This document shows positions 37,801-49,150 of a stretch of DNA of 64,000 nt, in pieces. The position numbers and the translations under genes were made by a program. The notes beneath the pieces were generated by a model, which was not told where the DNA came from, ran no database searches, and saw only the letters and a list, made by a program, of their open reading frames with translations. This DNA is from Eudorina sp. 2006-703-Eu-15 (taxonomy: Eukaryota; Chlorophyta; Chlorophyceae; Chlamydomonadales; Volvocaceae): contig BDSI01000087.1 in the NCBI GenBank assembly GCA_003117195.1, positions 1 through 64,000 of the forward strand. The letters run 5' to 3'. The stretch's first letter is position 1. Each line of letters starts with the position of its first letter.

Positions 37801-37838
37801 GTCGAGGCCTGGCCGCCAGTTACTGGAAATAAGCTCAT
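28883..37838 (-). CDS. NRDE2: NRDE2 family nuclear RNA-surveillance/RNAi protein
   Basis: Twelve minus-strand exons are read: 37838-36363, 35848-35741, 35267-35173, 34748-34643, 34327-34091, 33707-33201, 32756-32685, 32345-31692, 31388-30804, 30484-30164, 29952-29772 and 29310-28883. Phases agree throughout and sum to 1,590 codons with a TAA stop. Exon 1 encodes an acidic/Ser-rich then Arg/Lys/Ser-rich tail (about residues 65-210). The family signature follows: TREYNMAVREAPHDVQ joined to LWLRFAAFQD, then RALESHPGHTALM, DRWERLLRRTPGEPALWRDY, LFDNFWEAGAPRAGE, RRWLRTERER and QLCLSYLLVEAA. The C-terminus contains VWTAYLGHE. In animals and yeast NRDE2 is a helical-repeat nuclear protein that binds the helicase MTR4 and acts in exosome control and nuclear RNAi. 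It is longer than human NRDE2 because of Ala/Gly-rich inserts, including poly-Gly in exon 6. Exon 4 appears to use a GC donor. It is divergent to VPS20. Confidence 0.93.
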
Positions 37839-38330
37839 GATCGGTCATTCAAGCGACCGATGTTGAGTTCTTGAACAATCGGGAATCGTCCTATGAAAAT
37901 AACCTAGGGCTATTGCCAGGTGCATGCCAGGTTGTTCATTAACATCTACCGTAAGTGGATTGCAATATCGATGCAACAGAAAGGGAAAGCTGTCCTGGTA
38001 GTCCTGGTAAAACTTGCCATGCATTGCGGTGGTTGATTTTCCGTTACTCAAGCATTTCTGCGTGGTAAGATATTCATATGAAATGCTGTGTTATTTATTT
38101 CAGTGAAGTGTACTGGCAACGCCTGTCACTGCCATCATAATACAGTTGATTCCTAACAGCTATCATCATAGTAGGGCTTGCGTCACAGCACTGTTCATAA
38201 CCTGCAGCATCGTCATTTCGTTACAAGTAGTAGCGGAACTGCCACAACACTCTCGAACATTGTGTCCTTGCGACGTTGGTGCGACACAGGCGTAGCCCCA
38301 CTTTCCCGTCACACCCGGCACAACGTCACG
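37839..38330. promoter_or_regulatory. Shared upstream region of NRDE2 and VPS20
   Basis: The start codons of the two divergent genes are 492 bp apart, so both promoters and 5' leaders must lie here unless non-coding exons exist elsewhere. No TATA box or known motif can be named with confidence. Confidence 0.5.
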
Positions 38331-40914
38331 ATGGGGAACTTTTATAGCAGCAGCAAGAAAAGTAAAGTGGCGAAAGGGTAAGCATCGGACGCGGGTCGGG
38401 AGGGCAGGCGTCCTTGGGCACGAGGCCGTGGGGTCCCCCACCCTCCTCGGCTGGTCGGTCCGATTACCTGCGCTCTCTACCGCTGCGCAGACCGGCCATA
38501 ACGGAGGTCGACAGGGCCATCCTGGGCCTCAAGACGCAGCGCAAAAAGTTAGAGGACCAGGAGAAGCTGGTGAGGACTTTCCCATACCCGTACGTGCCCG
38601 CACCCAAGCAGATGCCCTGGCCCCACACACGAACGGTCCACCCTGTCTCTGGGGACCGCATCTTCCTTATATAACCCCTTGCCAGCGACAAGATGCCAAT
38701 CCATGCGATGCGATGCGATGTGATTCGTTGCAGCTCAATAAGCGGCTCGGCCATTACGCGGAGGTGGCGGGCCAGCTGGCCAAGGAGGGCCGCCGCGACC
38801 GGGCGCTGCTGGTGCTGCGGAAGAAGAAGCTCAGCGAGAAGCAGCTGACGCAGCTGCACGGCCTCATCCTAAACGTGGAGGAGATGGTGCGTTGGGAGCA
38901 GGAGGGTACATAGTTGGCAAGTCATTTGTGCGTCTGTCTGGGGGGCTTGAGTCTGGAGACGGCACTGGGACTCAGGCCGGGACCGGGGTCGGGTCAAGGG
39001 CCGGGGCCGGGATCGGGCGGAGGATCGAAGGCATTATACTGCGGGGTGGCGGGATGGAGAGCGCGGAGAGCATGGCTGATCGGACAGCAAAGTAACCTGT
39101 GGGCTGAGGACTGAGTAACATTAATGTATTGTATGAAAATGCTGTGGACCCCAACGGGTCATCGTTGACATCCCAAACGGCAAAGGGAGGGTTTGCTCGG
39201 TACGTCATTGCGTTAAGGATTGTGGTACGGCATTGTGGTACGGCGTTCAACCGCGCGAAGGTCCGTAACCGCACGACGCTGACGCATGTTCGTGGTCTTT
39301 CCTCAGGGGGTGGGGAGAAGATCTCATGAAACCTACTGCAAGCCATGTGTTTAGAGAAGAGACCCGCCCGACCCAAGCCATGTGTTTGCCTGCGCACTGA
39401 AAGACTTGAAATTCTACCTTCCATATTTGGCCGCATTACGATTTTGCATGGGAAGCACCTGGAGGCTTTTCACACGTGCGACACCCCCAGCGCCCCTTGG
39501 ATAACCCGCTTCCCCTGTCACCCGTCTGAGCCCCAGTTCCTTGGGGTCATCCTGCCGCGGATTTCCTGCAACAAACCCCGCCGCACTTGTACATCTCGAA
39601 GCCAACCCGCCCGCCATGGAGCTTCCCGTGTGTTCTCCCCCTGTCGTCGCAAGGCCACCACATTCGCAACCCCCTCTCCCGCCGTCGTCGCTTTGCCCCG
39701 CCAAACCCGCCGCGCAGCTCTCCAACATCGAGACCACCAAGAAACAGAACGCGGTGTTCACGGCTCTCAAGACCAGCACGGACGCGCTCAAGGAGCTGCA
39801 GGCGCAGGTAGGGGCGGGGAAGGGAAGACCCCCTGGGGCTGCGAAGCAGCCGGCCGCAGCTGCATACGCCCCCGCTCTCCAAGAGGAGGGAGCAGACATC
39901 TCCGGCGACAGGTGCTGTTGGGGCTGCTCCTGCGTCGGGCCCCCAGAGCTTTCCCGTCCTGATGGTACTGCGACCCACACGACCCAGATGGGGTGTGACC
40001 CAAATCGATTTGACCCAAATCCATGTGACCCAAATCGATTTGACCCAAATCCATGTGACCCAAATCGATTTGACCCAAATCAATGTGACCCAAATGGATG
40101 TGAGGCCGCATGAAAGGACGCGACCCTAAACTGGCATATGACGGACGACCCACACGGCACTCCCACTGCCGCGGCCGACAGGTTAAGCTGGAGGACGTCC
40201 AGCGGCTGCTCGATGACACGGCGGAGGCCAAGCAGTACCAGGAGGAGCTGGCGACGATGCTGGGACAGGAGCTAACGGAAACCGACAACGCTGAGGTAGG
40301 CAACCCAACCGCCTCGGACTGTCGGGCCCTGGGGGCCCGCCTTGACTGTCCTGAACCCTGTTGATTGCGCCGATTCCGGAACTCCGGAATCGGAACCCGG
40401 AATCCAAATACGGAATCCGAATCCGGAGCGACCTAGGGCGACCCAGAAATGAAATCCAATATTTTCCGAGACCTGGTATCCCGGCCGTTCCGCGTGCGCA
40501 GGTGGAGGCTGAGCTGGAGGCCCTCGAGGAGGTGGTGGCGGATGAGGAGAAGCTGGAGATGCCGACGGCGCCCACGACTAAGGTGGGTTCGTGCGCCATC
40601 GCAGGTGGACGCTGCCATCCGAGATGCGTGCTTTCGCCTGAACCCCAAACCCTACCACATTGGCCTTCGCGCGGACATTCACGAGCCGCCGCCATGCGCG
40701 TGGCATATACTGGTGTGCGGTGCCATCTGGGTGGCATCTTCACGCAGCAACGATTTTGTGGATGCAGGTGCCGGAGGCCGAGAAGGCGGCCGCGGCGGCT
40801 GCGGCGGCTGCCGCGGCGTCGGGGATGAGCCCCTCGAAGACGCAAGCGGGGGCCGAGCCGGCCGAGGAGCAGCCTGTAGAGGAGCAGCCGCAGCGCCAGG
40901 CGCTGCTCGCGTGA
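38331..40914 (+). CDS. VPS20: ESCRT-III subunit VPS20/CHMP6
   Basis: Seven exons: 38331-38377, 38491-38569, 38734-38886, 39718-39807, 40182-40295, 40502-40582 and 40768-40914. They join in consistent phase to 236 residues, close to the usual size. The N-terminus MGNFYSSSKKSK has Gly2 for N-myristoylation, a hallmark of Vps20. ITEVDRAILGLKTQRKKL and GRRDRALLVLRKKKL are the conserved basic helices of CHMP6. NAVFTALKTSTDALKELQ continues the Snf7-fold helices. The C-terminal half is acidic (EALEEVVADEEKLEMP), as expected for the autoinhibitory part, and ends in Ala- and Gln/Glu-rich sequence. Known role: it couples ESCRT-II to Snf7 filament nucleation on endosomes. All introns are GT-AG. A shared 492-bp region separates it from NRDE2. 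Confidence 0.95.
39996..40100. repeat. 15-bp tandem repeat in VPS20 intron 4
   Basis: Seven exact-period units of TGACCCAAAT plus a variable five-base end (CGATT and CCATG alternating, then CAATG and GGATG). The alternation suggests a 30-bp duplicated dimer. Confidence 0.9.
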
Positions 40915-42430
40915 TCGGGACGGGGCGTGCTGGCCTCAGCGCGGGCTGGCCCGCTTCGTTTCAATACCGTAGGGCAAAAGCAAACGCCAGTAGCTGTGCT
41001 GAGCGGCGGCTTGTCCCTGATGGAGGTATTCCCTCTTGGCATCTTCCCGCTCGGCTTCGTCTCAGCGCCCGTGCGTCAGGACTTGTGCAGGTCCCGGGAC
41101 CTGAACCACCAACACCTGATGTGGGGCTCGTGGGGGGTTACCTGACCGGTGCACTATAACAGGTTGGTGGTGATGGCGTTACCATACTTGAAGGCACGAG
41201 AGCACGGCAGCGGACAAGGCGAAGCACTGTGCCCTACTGGCTCACCTCGTGACCATTACTTTGATTTGTCATGTGTGACTTGCCATGTGCGACATGCCCT
41301 GTGTGACTTGCCCTGTGTGACTTGCCCTGTGTGACTTGTCATGTGTGACTTGCCCTGTGTGACATTTACTGGTGCGGACGGACTTCTGACTGTCCTGCCT
41401 GGCAAGGCGCTCGCCCCCGAGTGACCCATGTCACTCCTGGCACCTGCACGGCACTGTGCGCCGAAGGGGAGGAGGCGGTCTCCCCGAGTTTGAACCGTAT
41501 GTTCGACTGCACAGACTGTGCTTTGGGGATCTCATGCCGGGCTAGGGGATTTGCTGGAGGGCCGTTAGGCGCAGGGAGAGGCAATCCTGGCGCGCTGGTA
41601 ACCTGGTGTGTTGGCCGGTATGGCTGCATGCCCCCCCCCCCGGGGTGGTGGAGGATGGGTGCGCAGTCTTTGGTAGAGGCTGATGAGATGAGGCGCCTAC
41701 GAGCCATCTGGGCACCCGGCCGGGACTGGGGTCCACCATGTAACGGTTACTACTGCAATCAGGGAGAGTGGGTCACCAGTTACCGCTTTATTCAAAACTT
41801 AAGAGTTATGGATCATACTTTATTCAAAACTTAAGAGTTATGGAGCATACTGGGCGATGTTAAGCCCATGTGTAAGGTTAGGGAAGAGTGTCGGGCTCGT
41901 TACGTCAAGCTGCCGCAAACTACCTATAAACAACATTTTTGGGGCGGGGACTACAGCAAACAAGGAAGGAGGGAATGTCAACAGAAGTGCCTGCTCGGCT
42001 TCTTATGCAATTCGGGTGGCACTTTCATAGGTACCCAGTGGCGGACAGCAGCAGACCCGTTCACAACAGTCGGGACGTTGGGGAAAGGCCCCAATAGACC
42101 CCGAGTCAGCCTCCAAGCTGGTGTGTACAGCCATGCCTGCGCTACGGCTGGTGGAGTGCGCATAAGTTGGTTTAGTGCGGGTTAGTGTCGCGGGCCCGAT
42201 GCTCAATAGGGCGCGATCAGAGTGGCGCGATTAACGCAAGTTCCCGACACACCAAGACCGCCGTTATGCTGTTTCATTAGCATTTGTCCAGGCCAAACGT
42301 GAACTTATTCTCTTATTGCGGGTACATTGAAACCTCGAAACAGTTTCTTCCAGACGCTCCGAAACAGACTCGTCTTCCTAACCTTGTGCTAGTCCTGCTT
42401 GTCTGTAACCAAAAACCACACGAACGCATC
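40915..42430. other. Intergenic between VPS20 and FLOE
   Basis: Contains a 14-bp CTTGCCCTGTGTGA repeat (about 41271-41363), the inverted copy (41595-41700) of the dispersed repeat at 22728-22833, and a direct 31-bp duplication (TTTATTCAAAACTTAAGAG at 41788 and 41819). TGTAA, the usual Volvocales poly(A) signal, first occurs near 41740, which is far from the VPS20 stop. The FLOE promoter should lie in the right part. Confidence 0.5.
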
Positions 42431-45172
42431 ATGGATGACGAGTTGTTTGGTGATCTCTTGGGCCCAAAGCCGGGCACCACTGTCGCATCCAAGACAACTG
42501 CCTCGGCACCAGCAAGTTCTGCGAAAAGCGCCTATGAGAGTATTTCCAAATGCAGACACATGCATGGAGCGGAGGATGAGAGCAGCAACGCTGGAGCAGT
42601 TCTCGGGTTGGGGTTGACGGAAGGTGGTAAAGCGTCGGTGAACCTCACCGCTGACGAGCTAAGCGCGCTGCTGGACAAGGGCATACAATCTGCCATGGAT
42701 TCGGCTTTTAGCAAGTTTGTTCGCAGCTTACGGACAGTCCTGGAGGATATGACACGTCGCATCTCATCGCAAGAGGCATCTATCGTGGAGATGCGTGCAG
42801 CCATCAGTGATTTGCGCGAGGTCGTCACTTCGCAGCCCTCTGATTTGCACGTCCGCTTCACGCACCTCGACATGGCTGTAAAGGAGGTGGAGCGCGGCGT
42901 CCAGGCGCTGCGAGATCGGCAGGAGCTCCAGGAGGCGCAGGAGCTGCTGGCGCGCATGTCCTCTGAGACCACGCACAAGAAGGCGCTGACCCAAGCGGCG
43001 GCGGCGAGCGCCGCACCGGCTGCGCAGCCTGCGGCAGCGGCGGCACCCGCGGAAGCGCCGGCCGCAGCCTCCTCGGCTCCCGTCCCCGCCCCGACACCCG
43101 CGTCCGCCCCGTCGGCGGCCGCACCTGCGCCGGCGCCCGCAGCAGCACCCGCTGCACCTGCAGCTGCTCCAGCACCGGCTCAGGTGACCGGGCCCCAGGG
43201 TGCTGCGGCGCCGTCGGCAGCCCCCGTAATGCCGACGCCGCAGCAGGCTCAGTACGGCATGCCGATGCATGCACCACCGATGCCGCAGCAGCCTCCCGTC
43301 GCGCCCCACATGGCTGCCTACGGAGTCCCTAGCCCAATGGGCATGCCGGGGGCGCCGCCGCTTCCGATGCAGCAACCGCCGGAACAGCAGCCCGCACCCC
43401 AGCCGCAACCCCAGCACCAGCCACAACCCCAGCCGCAACAAATGCCAATGTCCATGCCGCAGTATCAATACCCACCGGTAGGTGTAACCGCTGCGATGTC
43501 CGTACAGGGGAGCAATACATATTCGACGGGACTACGTTTTTTGTAAACCGCAATCCGGACGTGCTACTGCGTGTGATGGTGCTGCGGATTGCTGTTATGA
43601 GGGGTGCCCCCGGTAGTCGATTAGCATGTGTGCTGTTGCATCGAAAGCGCACTCTGATTGTCAAGGCACCGTCGATTTCGGGGAGCTCTGACCCTTGGTC
43701 AGCTGTCTGCGGTGGTGCTTGCGCTCAGGTGTGCTGCCCGTGCTGTTTCCAGTGTTGCCGGCGCACCGGCACCGTTGGCCTGTTGATGGGCGTCTGACCG
43801 GCGTCTTGATGTGTCCATGCAATCCCACCCACGATGTTGGGTGTATTGATCGCAGGTCGGCCCGCTGCAGCCCGCTGGCAGCATGCCGCCGGGGCCTGAC
43901 GCTGGCCCGTACGGCGCGCCATCACCGCAGCAGCAGCCGGCGCAGCAGCAGCCACTCCAGCCGGCGATGGCGCCTCACGGGCAGCCGCAATATGCGCCGC
44001 CGTACGGCGTGATGCCGGGCATGGAGGGTCCGCGCGCACCGGTGATGCCGGCCCACGGCATGCCGCCGCAGGCGCTTCCGCCCCCCGGTGAGTCCCATGT
44101 CGCGTGTGCCGGTAAGCCCCTGGGGGATACAGCACCACCATACAGAAACTCAGGTGTGGCTGGACACCTGGTAAAACCGGAGCGCACGCTTTCCTGCTGC
44201 GCCCATACCCGGGTTATGAGCTTTGCGGCTGCAGATGCGATGAAACAGTTTGTGCTCCTTGTGGACATGCAACATGGGCGAGCTGTTGTTGTAGGCGCAC
44301 TTGAATGCGGATCCCGCAACCAGGAACGACGATAGGGAGTGGTGCACTGAGAACCTGTTGTTACGATGGGCAACCAACTCTCGGGTCCTTTGGTTGGTTA
44401 TCCTTGCAGGGGCGCCCATCACGGCCGGCCCACCGCGCCTGGACCTGCCGTCCGGCCCGCCGCAGCAGCAGATGGCCAGCTATCCGCCGCCACCCAGCGG
44501 CATGCACGCGTACCCGCTGCCGTCGACGATCCCGAACGTCTCGGTCCCGAGCATGTACGGCCGCGCAACGGCGCCGCCTTCGGCCTACCGAGGTGCGCGG
44601 CCGACTGGGTTGCAACGCGCCATCTAATATAGAGGCTAGATTGCGGGATGCGCAAAAACGGCAATGGCGCCGTACACGGCCTAGAAGGTTCCTTGGCAGG
44701 GGCCTGTGGTTGCCCTACAGGTTCCTTCATCCTCACAGTCTCGACAAGGAAGCGGTTACCTGATTTCTGCCATGCACCCTGTAAGAGTCAGGCAGTAATT
44801 CAGCAACACCATCGGCGCACCGCGCCCTGCCGCGGCCGCCTCTCGATATCCGACGTGCCATTTCACCAACCGACCTTGTCAACCGATCTTGCCAACAGGC
44901 CTTGCCCGCCAACCCGCAACTCTTGATCCGTTTCCCATTGCCCTCTCACAGGCCCTGTCGTGCCCCCGTCTCCCAGCGGTGGCAGCGGCGGCGGCGCCGG
45001 CGGCGGCAGCGCGCCCCCCTCCAGCCGGCAAGTGCCCTTGGACAAGATCATTGCGGACATTTCCCAGATGGGCTTCAGTCGGGCTGATGTGCACGCGGCG
45101 GTCAGTAGCCTGCAGTCCTCCGGCAAGGCGCTGGACCTGAACACTATTATTGACAAGCTGACGCGCGGCTGA
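42431..45172 (+). CDS. FLOE: FLOE/DUF1421 homologue: coiled coil, Gln/Pro-rich region, UBA-like C-terminus
   Basis: Four exons, 42431-43477, 43856-44087, 44410-44592 and 44952-45172, join in phases 0, 1 and 1 to 560 residues. The order of parts matches plant FLOE proteins. There is an acidic N-terminus (MDDELFGDLLG) and Ser/Ala-rich sequence. A coiled coil covers about residues 75-170 (DELSALLDKGIQSAMDSAF, ISSQEASIVEMRAAISDLRE). A long Ala/Pro then Gln/Pro/Met-rich low-complexity region follows. The last 46 residues are a DUF1421 UBA-like domain (DKIIADISQMGFSRADVHAA ... DLNTIIDKL). In Arabidopsis FLOE1 forms hydration-dependent condensates that influence seed germination. A comparable role here is inference. 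The start was chosen because it is the first ATG giving the acidic FLOE-like N-terminus. Confidence 0.88.
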
Positions 45173-46368
45173 AGAGCCCTCTGGGTTGCGGACAGGGGTG
45201 AGCCGATGTGTCCACGGAGCTGTCCTGGTGGGTGCGGTGGCCTGGTCGGCGCGGTGGCTGGGTACCACAAGAGCATCGCGCACATGGAAGAATGTGTGTT
45301 GTCGTCTTGCAGCCGGTGTGCCTTTGGGGAGTGGGAAATAGTCGTGTGAAGTGTATCGTGTGGTTCTTTATGTGTAGGGCCTGCAGGCCTGCACCACCAC
45401 AATGTGTATACAGCACGCATGCGCGGCAGGGCGGGGCCCTGTCCCCATCCCCATTGTATTTTCTTTATTTCGGATCTCCGGCCTGTTCGCCGATCGAGGA
45501 CGACTGGCTGGCTGGCGCTCGGACGGGATGCGAAGGTCGCGATGTCGGGTCAGGAGGATTGCGCAGGATGGTATGATGCCCGAGCTTGCCATGCAGCGCG
45601 GGTTGTCAAGTGCGCTGAGCACGGAGCGCAGCAGTTCAGGAGGGTAGCCGCATGCGCGGTTTCGGGGCCGCTGCGTTATGGGGAGAGAGAGTTGCGTGAA
45701 TACCAGGTTGGTAGGCCAACATTGTGGTGGGCCAACATTGTGGTGGGCCGACATTCCGGTGGGGAGACGTGTGTGGCGCAGACGCAGATGGTTTGAAGCG
45801 GAAGACGGACGAGGGTGTATGATCGCGGCACGGATTTGTGTGGGCCGGTGTGTGCGACTGAGTATCGGTCGGTGGGACCGTTGGCCTGGGGTGCTGTTTC
45901 GGACAAATGCATCCTGCTGCCCTTGTGTATCCCCCTTCGAAGTATTGCTTTTTTGCTGCTGATTCCAAGCGCGATTGACACAGGTGTTGGCTAAGTTGAG
46001 CGCGCCTGCTCGCGCAGTGTGTCCCCACGCACGACGTTGTAACAAGAACGAGACGGAGTGGCATTGGTGAAGTTCCTTCCCTGGCTGAGCAAACTGGGAG
46101 GTTGCATGGTGTTTCATGGCGCTGACAGCAGACAGGTTCGACGTAACGCAGTCCGATTAAGTTACGAGATATGTATGCCAAGTCCCCCTGCCCGTCAGGA
46201 CCTTCCAGCTGCCGCGCATGGTACGCCGTACAACCCTGACCCATGTGCCGACGAATTCTCCGGCACCTACAAGCTGGATCGCTATGCAGAAAATCTTGGT
46301 CGCGCTGTGTGCATATCCAAGTTGTAAATGTGAAGCTCACGCGTGAAGCTATAGTGCTATGCGTGCGA
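45173..46368. other. FLOE 3' region and spacer up to the YR element
   Basis: No exon is recognised. TGTAA poly(A)-type words occur near 46036 and 46324. Three short direct repeats (CCAACATTGTGGTGGG, twice, and a variant) lie at 45717-45760. Confidence 0.45.
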
Positions 46369-46471
46369 ACTGCTGGAGTTCAACTGCTCTCGCCGTACTT
46401 GGGCTAAAGTGAGTTTGGCTAGGCGCCCGTTGGCGCCAGGTACACCCGTACCCATGCTCTATCGAACGCAG
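46369..46471 (+). repeat. A1 split direct repeat
   Basis: Begins ACTGCTGGAGTTCAACTGC and ends TCTATCGAACGCAG. It is the same as 49048-49150 by eye. Confidence 0.85.
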
Positions 46472-46673
46472 TCCGTAACGGGTGGGGTGGGTGGGCCTGG
46501 CTCCAGTGGGAATGTGAGCCTCTTATACGGCGGGTTAACTAATTCGTTAGTTAGCGGGTAACCGCTCAAACGATTTCCTGTTGCCGCCTGCTCGCGCTGC
46601 TCCGGTAAGGCAGAAATGTAACACAACGGTTGATTGCGTTCATTGCTAGTAATTGTCCTGATTCATTAAGCAG

Positions 46674-48687
46674 GAAGAAATCAACTACATTGAGCGCGAG
46701 GCAGCAGCGACTGCATGGGCAGGAGTCGATCTGTCCGATATGCCTGCGCCATTCGTGTTGGATCTTTCCACCCCTGGCGTCGGCTTGCGGCTGCAAGTGC
46801 GTCCAACAAGCATTGAGGGCGAATCTCGCCCGTCTCTGGTCATGCGGGTAGGTTAGCTTCGCTGAGAACTGCCAGCCTTTCGCCGTACTGAACCCTTGCC
46901 ATTGGCGCAGGCCCTTTCGTCAGCCCCTAATCCCCTCGGGGTGCTTTGCTCTGCGGCGGGGGCCGCGGGCCTGCCGAGTGTCGATGCCGTTCTTGGTGAC
47001 GCGTCTGTCGGGGGGGCCCTCACCTGGCCAAGCTTGGTAAGTTGACGTCCATCGTGTCAGTCGATATCTCTCGTTGGTGTGCTGATGCTGAAGCCTCGCG
47101 GTTCTTGCAGGCGCGACCAACGGACTCGATGGGAGGGCTTCCGTTCGGGTCCGGCATTGAGGGGCTGCTGCCGGGGGCCCAAGCCCCTCGGCCGGAGGGG
47201 CCTGCCCTGGCCTCCGACCGTTCGCTCTCGGTGGGCGCCTATTCGCCGACGTGAACGTTGGCCGAGCCGTCCTAATACTCATGAATCGCCGGTGTTCGTG
47301 CAGGCGCGACCGCCGAACGTTCCCGGTGTGCTACAACTCGGGGCCGAGAACACGGCTTCGTCGGGAATCCGCCCCCCTCTTTCGGGTGGACCATCCGCGT
47401 TGGTTCCGCCACCGAGCTTGGTGAGTGGCCGTTACCTCGACTCGATTGCTGCCTCGACATGCTGACGATCAGCTTGTCCCGTAGGCTCGCCCGGGGTTCG
47501 CAGCGCTACGGGCTGCTCGTGTGGCCCAGATACCCCGCTATCAGCCCCCGCCACCTAAAGCGGGCTTCTACCAGCGTGGCCTCTTGAAGGCCCAGGCCGT
47601 CATGGATCAAGCCCTGGCCAACGCCACTCGCGAGCGCCAGGATTCGGCGGCGAAGGAGTTCGCGGCTTGGCTCAGCAGCACGGGGGAGGACATCGGGTTG
47701 GCCACGGTGGGCCCCGAGTACCTTCTTGTCTACACGGAGGAATGGTGGCTACCGAACCATCCCGGGCGGAAGCAGGAAGACGCCGGGCCCCAGGCCGTGA
47801 AAGGGATGTTGTCCGCCCTCAGCGGCTACTTTACCCGTACCGGGCGGGTAGGACCCTACGATCCAGCCACCGGTCGGGGCAACCCGTGTGAGTCTCCGTG
47901 GGTCACCGATTATCGCGCGGGTTACACCCGGCTGCGCATGCTGGGTGGCTACGACGAACTGTCTGCGGTGCCGCTGTCTGAGGAGAAGTACGAGCGCCTG
48001 TGCGAGTACCTGATGGGCCAGCTGCTGGCTGCGCAGAAGGCGGTGGATGCACTGCTCTTCGCCCGCGACCTGCTCTGCGCGCAGTTCATGTGGCAAAGCA
48101 CGTACCGGGGCTTCGACACGGGCAAGCTGGCGTGGGCTGACTTCTGCAACCCCGACAAGCCGGACGAGGCTGATCCGCGGCTCCCACTGCCACCACCGTG
48201 GGAGTGGGCTCTTGGGGACTCGTACCGGATGTGTGTTCGAGAGCGCGGCACCAAGACCTACCGGGCGCAACGGGCACCCGCTGTATTCTTGGAGTCAAAC
48301 CTGGCACGCCCTGCGGTATGCTTCCCGCAGACCTTCGCCTACTACGTCTGGCGGGCTAGTCAGCCGGATGCGGAAGGTTGTGCCATCAGCTGCTACCTCT
48401 TCCGGCCTCTCCGCAGCGACCGCCGGTCCTTTAAGGAGGAGCCACTGAGCAGCTCTGCGCTGGGGGCGCACATCCGGCGCCACCTTCGCGATGCCGAGCT
48501 CTACGAGGGCGAAACTAACCACAGCTTCCGCCGCGGGGCGCTCCAGGCGGCGGCTTAGCGGGGTCTAGAGCAGTCAGAGTTGAAGTCGCTGGGGCAGATC
48601 AAGAGCACGGCTGTGTTAGGGCGATACACCGATGAGCACAGGCACTTGGGGCCCCAGCAGCCATTGCAGCGGCGGCGCGTGGCGTGA
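46674..48687 (+). CDS. Tyrosine recombinase of the DIRS/PAT-like element, with in-frame TAG
   Basis: Five exons, all phase 0: 46674-46847, 46911-47036, 47111-47230, 47304-47420 and 47485 onward. The first coding exon and start codon may lie upstream and were not found. Exons 3 to 5 all begin with Ala-Arg-Pro after the acceptor. The last exon holds the recombinase: QSTYRGFDTGKLAW carries the first catalytic Arg, NHSFRRGALQ is the H-x-x-R box, and LGRYTDEHRHLG carries the nucleophilic Tyr. A TAG at 48556-48558 lies between HxxR and Tyr. The frame continues to TGA at 48685-48687. The gene is therefore broken by one nonsense codon, or read through. The product would join element DNA circles to the genome without making target-site duplications (family knowledge). 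Confidence 0.78.
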
Positions 48688-48883
48688 CAGCGGGTGGGAT
48701 GTTCGCGGCTTGTGTCTGGGACACGGGTGCGGTGGCGCGGGGTATACTCCACAGAGCATCTCCTGTGAACGGGTGTCTGTCAGTCTGGCATAGCGATGCA
48801 GGCGTCCGCTGCTCGCTAGGTGTCAAGGGCCCCACGCCCAATCACACGGCTGTCTTGCCGCGAAACAGGGAGGGGGGGTGGGG

Positions 48884-49043
48884 GTTTTCGCGGAAGTAGC
48901 GTGCCACTGTGAGGCGCTTACTCTAATGCGCTTTAGAGAGAACGTGTAAAGTAATTTCGAGGGTTGCACCTGGGCTCGCCCTGAGTTATGCAATTTGCTC
49001 ACACCGTACAGTGTCGTACCCCAAGGCCGAGCATTTCAGTCTC
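48884..49043 (+). repeat. B1 split direct repeat
   Basis: Starts GTTTTCGCGGAAGTAGCGTG and ends GAGCATTTCAGTCTC. It lies four bases before A2. Confidence 0.85.
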
Positions 49044-49047
49044 ATTC

Positions 49048-49150
49048 ACTGCTGGAGTTCAACTGCTCTCGCCGTACTTGGGCTAAAGTGAGTTTGGCTA
49101 GGCGCCCGTTGGCGCCAGGTACACCCGTACCCATGCTCTATCGAACGCAG
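49048..49150 (+). repeat. A2 split direct repeat
   Basis: Second copy of the 103-bp A repeat, next to B1 as expected for this class. Confidence 0.85.

Noticed and set aside
42764..43468. 234-codon minus-strand frame
   Set aside because: It is antisense to FLOE exon 1, an artefact of GC-rich Ala/Pro codons.
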